The notes under the pieces were generated by a model, which did not search any database, was not told the DNA's origin, and saw only the letters and a program-made list of their open reading frames with translations. Made by a program: the position numbers and the translations under genes. 64,000 nucleotides of DNA, from positions 186,001-250,000 of the forward strand of contig NZ_JAMBOM010000003.1 in assembly GCF_023715615.1 (NCBI RefSeq). Reading direction: 5' to 3'. The DNA is from Sporosarcina aquimarina. Its GTDB lineage: Bacteria; Bacillota; Bacilli; Bacillales_A; Planococcaceae. This document shows positions 44,573 to 52,667 of this stretch, piece after piece; position 1 is the first letter of the stretch; every line of letters begins with the position of its first letter.

Positions 44573-45622
44573 ATGAAGGTATCGATTGAGGAATTGAAAG
44601 AGCTAATGGCAAACAAACTCACACAAGCAGGGCTACAACGGGATGATGCGGAGATAGTTGCAGACGTACTTGCACACGCAGATGCTCGCGGTATTTTTTC
44701 TCACGGGGCGATGCGTACTGAATACTATGCCGAACGAATTGCTAAAGGCGGCATTACCGTAAATCCAGACAAACAATTTAAGCAAACAGGACCTGGTACT
44801 GCTGTGCTGGATGCTGATAACGGGGTCGGACACGTAGCTGCAAAAGATGCTATGACTCGAGCAATTGAAATGGCTCGGGAAAACGGAACGGCCATTGTCG
44901 GCATTCGCCGTATGAGTCATAGTGGTGCCATGTCGTACTTTGTCCAACAAGCAGCTGAAGCTGGAATGATTGGAATCTCCATGTGCCAGTCCGATCCAAT
45001 GGTCGTTCCTTTTGGCGGAGCTGAACCGTATTTTGGGACAAACCCAATCGCGTTCGCGGCTCCTGGTGAAGGTGATGATAAGATCATCTTCGATATGGCA
45101 ACAAGCATTCAAGCATGGGGGAAAATTTTGCATGCTCGGTCAAAAGGCGAATCGATTCCCGATACGTGGGCAGTAGATAAAGACGGCGTACCGACGACGA
45201 ATCCATTTAAGGTGACAGGATTGCTTCCGATTGCTGGACCAAAAGGCTATGGTCTTATGATGATGGTAGATATCTTGTCAGGGGTTTTGCTAGGTCTTCC
45301 ATTCGGTAAGCACGTGTCGTCGATGTATCATGATTTGACGGCGGGGCGTGAACTCGGACAACTCCATATCGTGATTGACCCAGGTGCGTTCACAAGTTCT
45401 GATCTGTTCCGTGCCAATATTTCCGGAATGATGAAAGAATTGAATGAGGTGAAGCCAGCTCCAGGGTTTGACCAAGTGCTGTATCCTGGTCAGAACACAA
45501 CACTTCAAGAACAAGAGTCCTTGAAGAATGGTGTGGAGATTGTAGATGAAATTCTTGAGTATTTGCGTAGTGACGTTGTACACAATAACCAATATGATCA
45601 TAAGGATCCTTTTGCAAAATAA
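44573..45622 (+). CDS. allD: ureidoglycolate dehydrogenase
   Basis: 349 residues, the same length as E. coli AllD. It is an NAD-dependent enzyme of the LDH2/MDH2 (YlbC) family that oxidises (S)-ureidoglycolate to oxalurate. Family features: HADARGIFSHGAMRTEYY near 37-54 with the catalytic His, GIRRMSHSGAMSYF near 110, FGGAEPYFGTNPIAFAAP near 145 and GPKGYGLMMMVDILSG near 222. The ATG at 44573 follows AGGAG by eight bases. It sits directly upstream of a strong terminator and supplies the substrate for the AllFGH enzyme encoded by the divergent operon. Confidence 0.92.
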   Translation: MKVSIEELKELMANKLTQAGLQRDDAEIVADVLAHADARGIFSHGAMRTEYYAERIAKGGITVNPDKQFKQTGPGTAVLDADNGVGHVAAKDAMTRAIEMARENGTAIVGIRRMSHSGAMSYFVQQAAEAGMIGISMCQSDPMVVPFGGAEPYFGTNPIAFAAPGEGDDKIIFDMATSIQAWGKILHARSKGESIPDTWAVDKDGVPTTNPFKVTGLLPIAGPKGYGLMMMVDILSGVLLGLPFGKHVSSMYHDLTAGRELGQLHIVIDPGAFTSSDLFRANISGMMKELNEVKPAPGFDQVLYPGQNTTLQEQESLKNGVEIVDEILEYLRSDVVHNNQYDHKDPFAK

Positions 45623-45625
45623 CTT

Positions 45626-45657
45626 AGATGGCCCGCATTGTGTGGGCCATCTTTTTA
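45626..45657 (+). terminator. rho-independent terminator after allD
   Basis: Stem AGATGGCCC / GGGCCATCT around GCATTGTGT, followed by TTTTTAT. Confidence 0.9.
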
Positions 45658-45664
45658 TTATGAT

Positions 45665-45800
45665 TTTTCTCGTTATCGATCAGTTTGGAGTGGTTGCCGT
45701 TCACTTGCAGGGAATTCTCGATCACATGTGTGCGTTTCTCCGACACTTGGAGTGATTTCTCCGACACTTGCGAAAGTTTCTCGATAACGGGACACAATTC
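45665..45800. repeat. 21-bp minisatellite (about 6 units)
   Basis: Units begin at 45672, 45693, 45714, 45735, 45756 and 45777, exactly 21 bp apart, with core TTTCTCCGACACTTG. The best two are TTTCTCCGACACTTGGAGTG and TTTCTCCGACACTTGCGAAA; the outer ones are decayed. On the minus strand this leaves a 68-codon frame with a seven-residue period (SEKSLQV SEKRTHV IENSLQV). That frame has no ribosome binding site, so it is not called as a gene. Confidence 0.85.
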
Positions 45801-45914
45801 AAGTGTGTTTAAGGATTTAATTGCTAGCACTCGCCCTGTTTTTGAATATCCTAACTCATAGGTGCATGCAGTTTAGAGAGAATTGGCAAAATCACCATTT
45901 CTAAGTTTAACCCA

Positions 45915-45958
45915 CAAAAAAAAACAGCATAGCGAGACAACTACTGTCCCGCCATACC
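45915..45958 (-). terminator. terminator of allC
   Basis: Minus-strand stem ATGGCGGGACA / TGTCTCGCTAT (two G-T pairs) around GTAGT, then a run of nine T. Confidence 0.85.
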
Positions 45959-45968
45959 GTTTGGATCA

Positions 45969-47201
45969 TTACACAATGTTGGCCTGTCTTAACATGAATG
46001 CTCTTAGCACTTCTGCACCTTCCAACAATTCTTCCATGGAAGTGTATTCAGCTGGGTTATGGCTAAGCCCATCTTTGGACGGAACGAAGATCATTCCAGT
46101 CGGACAGAACGCCGCCATATTCATAGCATCATGCCCCGCCCCACTTGGCATTTCCAGCCACTTCACTCCTCGTTCTTCACAAACCGCTTTGAACCCATTC
46201 ACAACGTCTGCATCCATTTGAACTGGCTCTTCACTGGAGATTGCCTCCATCCAAACGTCTAATCCACGCGCTTCGGCAACATCTTTGACCGCCGTTTCAA
46301 GTGCATCCACGACACGTTGTCGCGACTCTGTGTTCGTTCCTCGGATATCGACGTCCATTTCCGTTGTACTTGGTACGACATTCATCGCTCCGGGTTTTAT
46401 TGAAAAAACGCCTACTGTACCAACAGTACCATACGCAAGTTCCGCAATAGCTGCCCGTTCCACAGCCAATGCAATTTCAGCACCACCAAGCAGCGCATCA
46501 TGACGGTAATCCATAGGGGTTGTCCCTGAGTGATCTGCCGTTCCTCCGACGTGAACATGGAATCGAACAGGCGCAGCAATGGCAGAGACGACTCCAATAG
46601 ATACTTGTTGCTTCTCTAGCACAGGACCTTGCTCTATATGTAGCTCCACAAATGCTTTGAACTCATCTTGAAAACGCATCGCTAAATGGACTTCTTCCAG
46701 ATCGAGTCCATTCTCTTCAAACGCTTGCATAAGAGTAATGCCATTTCTGTCTGTCAACGATCGGGTATATGCCGGATCCAATCGTCCTGACATCGCTTTA
46801 CTACCGAGTGTGGAGGCTCCGAAACGCGACGATTCCTCGCACGCGAAGATAATGACTTCCAGCGGATGCTCTGTTTCAATGTTGTCATCCGCAAGCGAAC
46901 GCATCACTTCAAGTGCAACGAGCACACCCGCGGTTCCATCAAATTCTCCAGCTGCATAGACCGAGTCGATGTGTGAACCCGTTGCTACTACAGGCAATTC
47001 AGCTGTTCCGCCTTCACGTCGTGCGATGACGTTTCCCGCGTAATCTGTGCGGACCGTGAGTCCAGCCTCTTCAAACTGTCGAATCATATACTCCCTCGCA
47101 TTGCGCTCTGTTTCGGTATAAGCAAGACGATTAATGCCTTCTCCTTCGTCTGTAAACTTCGCTAGCTCTTCAAATGACTGACGCAATCGCTCCAGCTTCA
47201 T
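45969..47201 (-). CDS. allC: allantoate amidohydrolase (Zn-dependent hydrolase, M20/AllC family)
   Basis: 410 residues, E. coli AllC length (411). It removes NH3 and CO2 from allantoate to give ureidoglycine/ureidoglycolate. The di-metal site is visible: GSHIDSVYAAGEFDG (His and Asp), CEESSRFG (Glu pair), LHIEQGPVLE (His) and SGAGHDAMNM (His); RGTNTESRQ follows in the lid domain. N-carbamoyl-L-amino-acid hydrolases share this fold, but allD and allFGH nearby favour allantoate. The start at 47201 uses AAGGGG upstream; an ATG six codons earlier is possible. It is monocistronic, convergent with allD. Confidence 0.88.
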   Translation of the reverse strand: MKLERLRQSFEELAKFTDEGEGINRLAYTETERNAREYMIRQFEEAGLTVRTDYAGNVIARREGGTAELPVVATGSHIDSVYAAGEFDGTAGVLVALEVMRSLADDNIETEHPLEVIIFACEESSRFGASTLGSKAMSGRLDPAYTRSLTDRNGITLMQAFEENGLDLEEVHLAMRFQDEFKAFVELHIEQGPVLEKQQVSIGVVSAIAAPVRFHVHVGGTADHSGTTPMDYRHDALLGGAEIALAVERAAIAELAYGTVGTVGVFSIKPGAMNVVPSTTEMDVDIRGTNTESRQRVVDALETAVKDVAEARGLDVWMEAISSEEPVQMDADVVNGFKAVCEERGVKWLEMPSGAGHDAMNMAAFCPTGMIFVPSKDGLSHNPAEYTSMEELLEGAEVLRAFMLRQANIV

Positions 47202-47290
47202 AGCAATTCCCCTTTTCATATAGGCACCCTGATGCAAATGAATTCACAGTAATTCCTTCACTCCTACTGTAAAGTATCGCAAGTTCATAG

Positions 47291-47339
47291 AAAAAAATCA
47301 AACCGGCTCTCCCATTTGAATTTAGGGATAGCCGGTTTT
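47291..47339 (-). terminator. terminator of the glutaredoxin operon
   Basis: Stem AACCGGCT / AGCCGGTT, extended through CTCCC / GGGAT, with TTTGATTTTTTT on the minus strand just after the small-ORF stop. T-runs on both sides make it usable in both directions. Confidence 0.75.
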
Positions 47340-47497
47340 CAGTTCATCCATTCCATAATTAAGAGAAAAATACCGGTGCCAAATAGCGCAACGTGTCCGA
47401 TGCAAAACTTAGGAAATAACTTCCTCGTCACTTCCTTTTCCACATCGGTTTCAATAGAACACGTCATACAGCGGAACTTGTCAACAATACGCTTCAC
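47339..47497 (-). CDS. 52-aa CxxC mini-protein with C-terminal membrane segment
   Basis: The GTG start at 47497 overlaps the glutaredoxin-like stop (GTGA), with GGAG seven bases upstream. The product begins MKRIVDKFRCMTC and ends HVALFGTGIFLLIMEWMN. C10 and C13 form CxxC in a basic N-terminal part; a third Cys is at 32; residues 35-50 are hydrophobic enough for one membrane segment. A terminator lies right after the stop. The overlap, the binding site and the terminator support a real gene. No family was recognised. A redox or metal-linked role with the glutaredoxin-like protein is a guess. Confidence 0.6.
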   Translation of the reverse strand: MKRIVDKFRCMTCSIETDVEKEVTRKLFPKFCIGHVALFGTGIFLLIMEWMN

Positions 47498-47739
47498 TGA
47501 GCTTCTCCATGAAGAGCATTTTGAACACCTTCAGGATCAAAACCTAAAATCCAAACGTCATTCAATTTGGTCTGAGGAACACCCATCTGTCCAGTTGTTT
47601 TTACGAGACGTTTTCCTGCTTCTTGATCTAATGATACGTTTACAGTTTCATAAGTGATTTTCTGTTCGTCCAGATAATTCGTCATCATCGTGCAATAAGG
47701 GCACGTAGAAGATACGTAAACAGTTGCTTGTGGTGTCAT
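47494..47739 (-). CDS. glutaredoxin-family (NrdH-like) protein
   Basis: 81 residues with a thioredoxin fold: MTPQATVYVSS-T-CPYC places the redox pair at C13 and C16 (glutaredoxin-type CPYC). GQMGVPQTKLNDVWILGFDPEGVQNAL gives the cis-Pro loop (GVPQ) and the usual GFDP end, as in NrdH-like/YtnI-type proteins. ATG 47739 follows GGAG by eight bases; an in-frame upstream codon adds 12 residues without support. It is translationally coupled to the 52-aa CxxC protein. Confidence 0.85.
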   Translation of the reverse strand: MTPQATVYVSSTCPYCTMMTNYLDEQKITYETVNVSLDQEAGKRLVKTTGQMGVPQTKLNDVWILGFDPEGVQNALHGEAQ

Positions 47740-47999
47740 ATCACACACTCCTTCTGATTTGATTTCTTTTATCATATACCCCTAAAGGTATTATTTCAAC
47801 CTATCAGCTCTCTTCAGAACGCTCTTCTAAAACAATCGTCCTCCTTCTTAAAAATGATGATTCACTGTAATAGGGTGCTTTGCAGTGTAAAATGTCTCCA
47901 ACTGAGGGTTCTAACAATATTCTTCCATATATCGCAAGAAGTGAAGATCACCAGGAACTCCCCATTTATTCAAACCCGTTCTTCAGCAATCCTCCCTCT

Positions 48000-48050
48000 A
48001 AAAAAGCCATCTCCAAGAGATTTACATTACATCTCTAAGAGCTAGCTTTT
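48000..48050 (-). terminator. terminator of the DAACS symporter gene
   Basis: Minus-strand stem AGCTAGCTCTTAGAGAT / ATCTCTTGGAGATGGCT around nine bases, followed by TTTTTT. Confidence 0.8.
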
Positions 48051-48063
48051 AGAAAATCACTTT

Positions 48064-49329
48064 TTACGAATGTGCCGGGGTTTCTTCTCCTTCTTTTATA
48101 TCCTCTTTTCGTTTTTCCGTACGACTAATGAGCGTCGTACCTACAAGGTCACCTGTAACATTCAGGGCCGTTGCTCCCATTCCAATCAATGCATCAATCG
48201 ATGTAAGTAAAGCCACCGCTTCAATCGGTAAACCCAACTGCACAAAAACCGTTGCAATCATTACTATTCCTGCACCAGGGACACCTGCTGTTCCAATTGA
48301 GGCAAGCGTTCCGATTAAGACTACCATTAACATATCCGTCAAAGACAGCGGGTTACCTGAAATGTTTGCAGCAAAAACTGCAGACACTGCGATCCGTATT
48401 GCCGCTCCATCCATATTGATCGTTGCGCCTAACGGCAAACTAAATCCATACAAACTGCGCGGCAACCCTAAATCACGTGCAGCAGTTAAAGCTAATGGCA
48501 ACGTGCCGGCACTACTTTGCGTAACAAAAGCTGTCGCAATCGGAGTTCGTGCGTGCTTGAAAAATGTTAGCGGGTTCACTTTAAATAGCAGCATTACGAC
48601 AATATACAATACGATTTGCGCAAGCAATGCTGCATATAGCACGCCAATCATCCCTCCTAGCGAAAGAAGCGTGTCGGCTCCTTGGCTCCCCACCGTCTTC
48701 GCCATGATTGCAAATACACCAATCGGAACGTATTGCAAAATCCCTTTGAGGATGAATAATGAGGCTTCGTTCAGCGCACTAATGGTTTTCAACAAATGAT
48801 TGCCAAGTTCACTCATACCTTCTGAACTGCGCATAGCAGAGATTGCAATTCCGAAAACGAGTGCTGTAAAAATGATTCCTAGCAAATTCATCTCCGTGAA
48901 CGCAGTAACAATATTTGACGGAACAATATTGAGTAACACGTTGACGATGCCGGGATTATCCGGTACGTCAAACGACTCACTTCCGTCTAACTTCATGCCA
49001 GATCCAGGCTGGAACAATGTTGCAACTGCGAGTCCTACCACAATTGCAACCGCAGAACTGAGCGTATAATAGATGAACACTTTTCCACCCATTCGGCCGA
49101 GATTCGTAATCGTTGTCTGATTCACGCCGACGATTAGCGTAAAAAGGATAAGAGGAATTATTAAGAAGGTCAAAAGACGGATCAGTAAATCACCAAGTGG
49201 CGCAAATACATTCGCTTGATCACCCATCAGCAATCCAACCACAATTCCGAGGATTAAAGCTATCGTTATTTTAAGAATTAAAGATGCATTCGCATATCGG
49301 TTCCAGAGTGCTTTCATGTATGACGGCAT
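48064..49329 (-). CDS. dicarboxylate/amino acid:cation symporter (DAACS, GltP-like)
   Basis: 421 residues of the glutamate/aspartate transporter fold. HP1 tip is TQSSAGTLPLAL near 270 (SSAGTLP where many have SSSGTLP), TM7 is GATINMDGAAIRIAV near 298 (NMDG with Ala in place of the common Thr) and HP2 is TLASIGTAGVPGAGIVM near 340. TM8 is LNVTGDLVGTTLISR near 390. It imports dicarboxylates or acidic/neutral amino acids with H+ or Na+. The altered NMDGA may affect substrate choice. Monocistronic. Confidence 0.88.
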   Translation of the reverse strand: MPSYMKALWNRYANASLILKITIALILGIVVGLLMGDQANVFAPLGDLLIRLLTFLIIPLILFTLIVGVNQTTITNLGRMGGKVFIYYTLSSAVAIVVGLAVATLFQPGSGMKLDGSESFDVPDNPGIVNVLLNIVPSNIVTAFTEMNLLGIIFTALVFGIAISAMRSSEGMSELGNHLLKTISALNEASLFILKGILQYVPIGVFAIMAKTVGSQGADTLLSLGGMIGVLYAALLAQIVLYIVVMLLFKVNPLTFFKHARTPIATAFVTQSSAGTLPLALTAARDLGLPRSLYGFSLPLGATINMDGAAIRIAVSAVFAANISGNPLSLTDMLMVVLIGTLASIGTAGVPGAGIVMIATVFVQLGLPIEAVALLTSIDALIGMGATALNVTGDLVGTTLISRTEKRKEDIKEGEETPAHS

Positions 49330-49530
49330 CTCCTTTTCTCTATATTTCTGATTAATTCCTATCTGCTTACTAGGGAATATAATAGTCTACAATAATGCAC
49401 AGAAAAAAGGTTGTCAATGTCTCTGCTCAATACGGCAGGGTGTATTCATTACTTCCCTATCTGATGCACATGTAACCCCACGACATGGTACAATAATCAG
49501 CAAACATTTTGATAACTAGAGGTGAATGAA

Positions 49531-50289
49531 ATGAAAACAAAGCGATACGACATGAAAGGGAGCTCGATTTCAGGAATTACTATGAAAGACCCCACTGCTC
49601 TTGAAGAGAATAACTTGGCGTTACACGCTTGTCTGGATTCAACAGCTGTGCTAAAAAATCGACAAGCGCTCGCATTTACTCTCGGATGTTCAACAGATGA
49701 TTTTGTCTTTGCAGACCAAACTCATAGCGCCAATTTCCACAAAGTCACTCGTGCGGATTGTGGGCGTGGTGCGACTGACCAAACCACTGCAATTCCTAAT
49801 ACGGATGCTCTTTTTACAAATGAGCAAGGTATCGTTCTCGCGGGGTTCATGGCGGATTGCGTGCCCGTGCTTCTTTCAAACGAACGTGCTGGTATTGTTG
49901 GCGTTATTCACTCGGGCTGGCAAGGCACCGTCAAAGAAATCACACCGAAATTGCTCCAGCATCTTATTGAACATGAAGGATGTCGTCCAGAAGACTTCGA
50001 GATAGTGATTGGACCTGCACTTAGCCAAGATAAGTTCGAAGTGGACAGTGATGTCTTCGAGAAATTTCATGCACTCGGCTATGCGGAACCATGGATTTCG
50101 TTCAACGAAAGGTCCGGCAAATACCAGATTGATAACCAAAAGACTGTAAAAACTCAATGTGAACTGGCAGGCATCCCAAGTGCTAATATTACAATCGAAC
50201 CCATATGTACGTTTCAAAGTGAAGATGGATTTTCATATCGTCAAGACAAACAGGCGGGAAGACATCTCGCATTCATCGGATTAAAGTAA
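49531..50289 (+). CDS. YfiH/LACC1-family purine nucleoside phosphorylase-like protein
   Basis: 252 residues. The family (Pfam Cu-oxidase_4, once called polyphenol oxidase; LACC1 in humans) has a Zn/Cu site from one Cys and two His: DQTHSANFH near residue 65-73, MADCVPVLL near 108 and GVIHSGWQGT near 127. Tested members phosphorolyse or deaminate purine nucleosides. CTFQSEDGFSYRQDK at the end is also typical. ATG 49531 follows GAGGTG; a GTG nine bases earlier is part of that site. Monocistronic, ending at a terminator. Confidence 0.85.
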   Translation: MKTKRYDMKGSSISGITMKDPTALEENNLALHACLDSTAVLKNRQALAFTLGCSTDDFVFADQTHSANFHKVTRADCGRGATDQTTAIPNTDALFTNEQGIVLAGFMADCVPVLLSNERAGIVGVIHSGWQGTVKEITPKLLQHLIEHEGCRPEDFEIVIGPALSQDKFEVDSDVFEKFHALGYAEPWISFNERSGKYQIDNQKTVKTQCELAGIPSANITIEPICTFQSEDGFSYRQDKQAGRHLAFIGLK

Positions 50290-50314
50290 CCGGGCGGAAA
50301 ACGCTCGGTTTTTT
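50287..50314. terminator. rho-independent terminator
   Basis: Stem AACCGGGCG / CGCTCGGTT with loop GAAAA and T-run TTTTTT; it abuts the stop of the convergent cdaR-like gene. Confidence 0.8.
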
Positions 50315-51398
50315 AAGTTTGTGCTCCTTCCTTTAACAACAACGCATAAAACAATTGAACAGCCGAGCTAAATCGTGTAGGATCCAATCCTGTTATATCT
50401 GCAATACGTTTAAGGCGGTACGAGAGTGTATGTCGGTGAATCCTAAGCTCATTGGACGTATTTTGGGCATGAAGTTCATGTTCCAAATACGCTTGAAGTG
50501 TTGCTATCAAATTCTCATCAAGATGGCCTAATATCCTTTCAACGTATTGTGTATGCAAAGGTTGTTGATACGCCCCCATCAAGGCGCGCATTTCAATTGT
50601 TTCAAAATCATTGATGATTTCATTTATCATCCCAAATTGAATTGCGTGACAGGCGGATTCGTAGCCCAATACGATATCCTCTTCTACAAACACCGTTTTA
50701 CCAATCCCCATCTTTAAGAGTGAAACACCTTTCTGTTTACAAACATGCTCCACTCTTTTTTTCACCAGTTCCCGGTCCACGCCCCATATTAGAAACGGCA
50801 TGGCATGTCCACAATCAGCTCCTGACAACACAGTACGAATCCCCATAGCCTCCGCTAGCCAATCCGTAAGATGATTCGGTGTACGGGTCGCCTCGTTTTG
50901 GTGAACGATCAGCACCGTAAACGGGCCTTCCAAAGAAATGGATAACATCTTCATCCGATCCAATGTAACTCCTGAAATAGGATTGCCGCTTATTAGTTCT
51001 TTAAACACCAATTCCCCTGCAGTTCTCTTCCACTCTGATTCAGATGTCAATAATGACTGATGAACCATCATTTCCGTCGTTAACTGGACAAGGGGTGCAA
51101 CATCTCGTAACTCTTCTACAGATCCCGTTATCCCAATAATGCCAACTAGTCGAGATTTATAGTGAATCGGTAAATTCACCCCAGGTTTTGAACCTGGCCA
51201 TTCCGCTAGATTCTCATTGTCTATCCACAATGACTTTCCCGTTTCCGCAACATGAGCTGCCCCCTCATGAATTCTATCCACCCGTTCCCTTTCCCCTGAA
51301 GCTAAAATCATTCCATTCGTATCCATCACATTCAAATTACGGGTTAATCTAAGCATCGTTTGTTCCACAATTTCCTCAGCAAGTCGCTTAGTCAGCAT
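50313..51398 (-). CDS. cdaR: CdaR-type sugar-diacid regulator
   Basis: 361 residues. The N-terminal diacid-recognition domain (about 1-135) starts MLTKRLAEEIVEQTMLRLTRNLNVMDTNGMILASG; a central GGDEF-like/CdaR domain (about 140-270) follows, and the C-terminal PucR-type helix-turn-helix (about 295-361) reads LEHELHAQNTSNELRIHRHTLSYRLKRIADITGLDP. Family members activate glycerate, glucarate and galactarate genes. It is divergent from glycerate kinase and a GntP permease, whose promoter holds an inverted repeat likely bound by it. Confidence 0.9.
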   Translation of the reverse strand: MLTKRLAEEIVEQTMLRLTRNLNVMDTNGMILASGERERVDRIHEGAAHVAETGKSLWIDNENLAEWPGSKPGVNLPIHYKSRLVGIIGITGSVEELRDVAPLVQLTTEMMVHQSLLTSESEWKRTAGELVFKELISGNPISGVTLDRMKMLSISLEGPFTVLIVHQNEATRTPNHLTDWLAEAMGIRTVLSGADCGHAMPFLIWGVDRELVKKRVEHVCKQKGVSLLKMGIGKTVFVEEDIVLGYESACHAIQFGMINEIINDFETIEMRALMGAYQQPLHTQYVERILGHLDENLIATLQAYLEHELHAQNTSNELRIHRHTLSYRLKRIADITGLDPTRFSSAVQLFYALLLKEGAQT

Positions 51399-51455
51399 CT
51401 TTCACCTCTACGTATAAAAATAGTCTTTTAATTTTAGTAATACATATACACACAG

Positions 51456-51488
51456 TCTAATGTAATTAGATTATTCTGTACATATAAT
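51456..51488 (+). promoter_or_regulatory. inverted-repeat operator and -10 box upstream of glycerate kinase
   Basis: TCTAATGTAATTAGA (51456-51470) is a perfect 6-3-6 inverted repeat overlapping the expected -35 position. A TATAAT (51483-51488) follows; no good -35 hexamer is seen, which suits an activator-dependent promoter. The best candidate regulator is the divergent CdaR-type protein. Confidence 0.5.
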
Positions 51489-51527
51489 GATAGACACCAA
51501 CTACTATTCGATAGGAATGATGCTTGT

Positions 51528-52667
51528 ATGAAAATACTCGTTGCACCAGACTCCTTCAAAGGAAGTTTATCTGCACTACACGCGGCTGAAGCGATGGCAG
51601 AAGGGATCCGAGAAGCTGACCCTACTAGTATGCCCGTCTTACTGCCTGCAGCTGATGGTGGTGAAGGGACGATGCAAAGCTTAGTCGACGCAACAAATGG
51701 GAAATTCATATCTGTTCACGTGGAAGGACCACTTGGCCATCTCATCCCAGCAAGATACGGAATACTTGGCGATCGTTCGACTTGTGTAATCGAATTAGCA
51801 GAAGCTTCCGGTCTTATGCATCTTACATGCCAGGAGCGAAACCCACTCATTACGTCATCATTCGGAACTGGGCAGTTAATCCTCCACGCGCTCAATGAAG
51901 GTTACCGAGATTTCATAATAGGACTCGGAGGAAGTGCTACAAATGATGGAGGAGCTGGCATCTTACAGGCGCTTGGGATGAGCTTGCTCAACTCAGCTGG
52001 AGATGAACTTCCTCGAGGCGGAGCTGCACTGCAGCAGTTGCACACCATTAACCCCTTCTTTTTTGACCCCCGAATCGCTGATAGTACGTTTCTAATTGCA
52101 GCAGATGTTACTAATCCATTTATCGGGCCAAATGGGGCTTCAGCAGTTTTCGGGCCTCAAAAAGGGGCATCGAACGGGGATGTTGAACTACTCGATAGAA
52201 GTCTTTCAAATTTCGCAGACATTATAGAGAAACATACAGGAGTTTCTCTACACCATACACCAGGAGCAGGTGCCGCTGGCGGTGCTGGTGGTGTGTTTCA
52301 AGTGTTTTTCCCCGGTAACTTCCAATCCGGTATAAATATCGTGCTGGAAACACTCCATTTTGATGAACATTTGGAAACTGCAGATCTTGTCATCACAGGG
52401 GAAGGTCGTTCTGACAGTCAAACCTTTTCAGGAAAAACCCCTTACGGAATTGCACAAGCAGCACGTCAAAAAAACGTCCCTGTCATACTTGTATCAGGAA
52501 CGATTACACCAGAGTGTCGGTTAGCACTTGCTGACTTATTCGCAGGTGTACACGCAATCACTTCTGATAGCATCACGGTAGCGGATGCTATGTTGAATCC
52601 ATTTAAAATGCTTAAAGAAACTACGAAACTAGCTATTATGCACTATAAAAATAAGGAGGACTGTTAA
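51528..52667 (+). CDS. glxK: glycerate 2-kinase (GarK/GlxK family)
   Basis: 379 residues. It phosphorylates D-glycerate with ATP to 2-phosphoglycerate. Family start KILVAPDSFKGSLSALHAAEAMAEGI is exact; PAADGGEGTMQSLV near 42, ELAEASGLMHL near 88, IGLGGSATNDGGAGILQALG near 130, PGAGAAGGAGG near 243 and VITGEGRSDSQTFSGKTP near 288 complete the signature. It is first in an operon with a GntP permease (adjacent stop and start codons) under the CdaR-type regulator. It would also use glycerate formed from glyoxylate. Confidence 0.93.
   Translation: MKILVAPDSFKGSLSALHAAEAMAEGIREADPTSMPVLLPAADGGEGTMQSLVDATNGKFISVHVEGPLGHLIPARYGILGDRSTCVIELAEASGLMHLTCQERNPLITSSFGTGQLILHALNEGYRDFIIGLGGSATNDGGAGILQALGMSLLNSAGDELPRGGAALQQLHTINPFFFDPRIADSTFLIAADVTNPFIGPNGASAVFGPQKGASNGDVELLDRSLSNFADIIEKHTGVSLHHTPGAGAAGGAGGVFQVFFPGNFQSGINIVLETLHFDEHLETADLVITGEGRSDSQTFSGKTPYGIAQAARQKNVPVILVSGTITPECRLALADLFAGVHAITSDSITVADAMLNPFKMLKETTKLAIMHYKNKEDC

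Noticed and set aside
45624..45830. 68-codon minus-strand ORF with heptads (SEKSLQV)
   Set aside because: Produced by the 21-bp repeat, overlaps the allD terminator, and has no ribosome binding site.
48128..48799. 223-codon ORF antisense to the DAACS symporter
   Set aside because: Complement of a membrane protein gene; the Ile/Ala/Pro/Thr-rich translation is a typical shadow, and there is no start signal.
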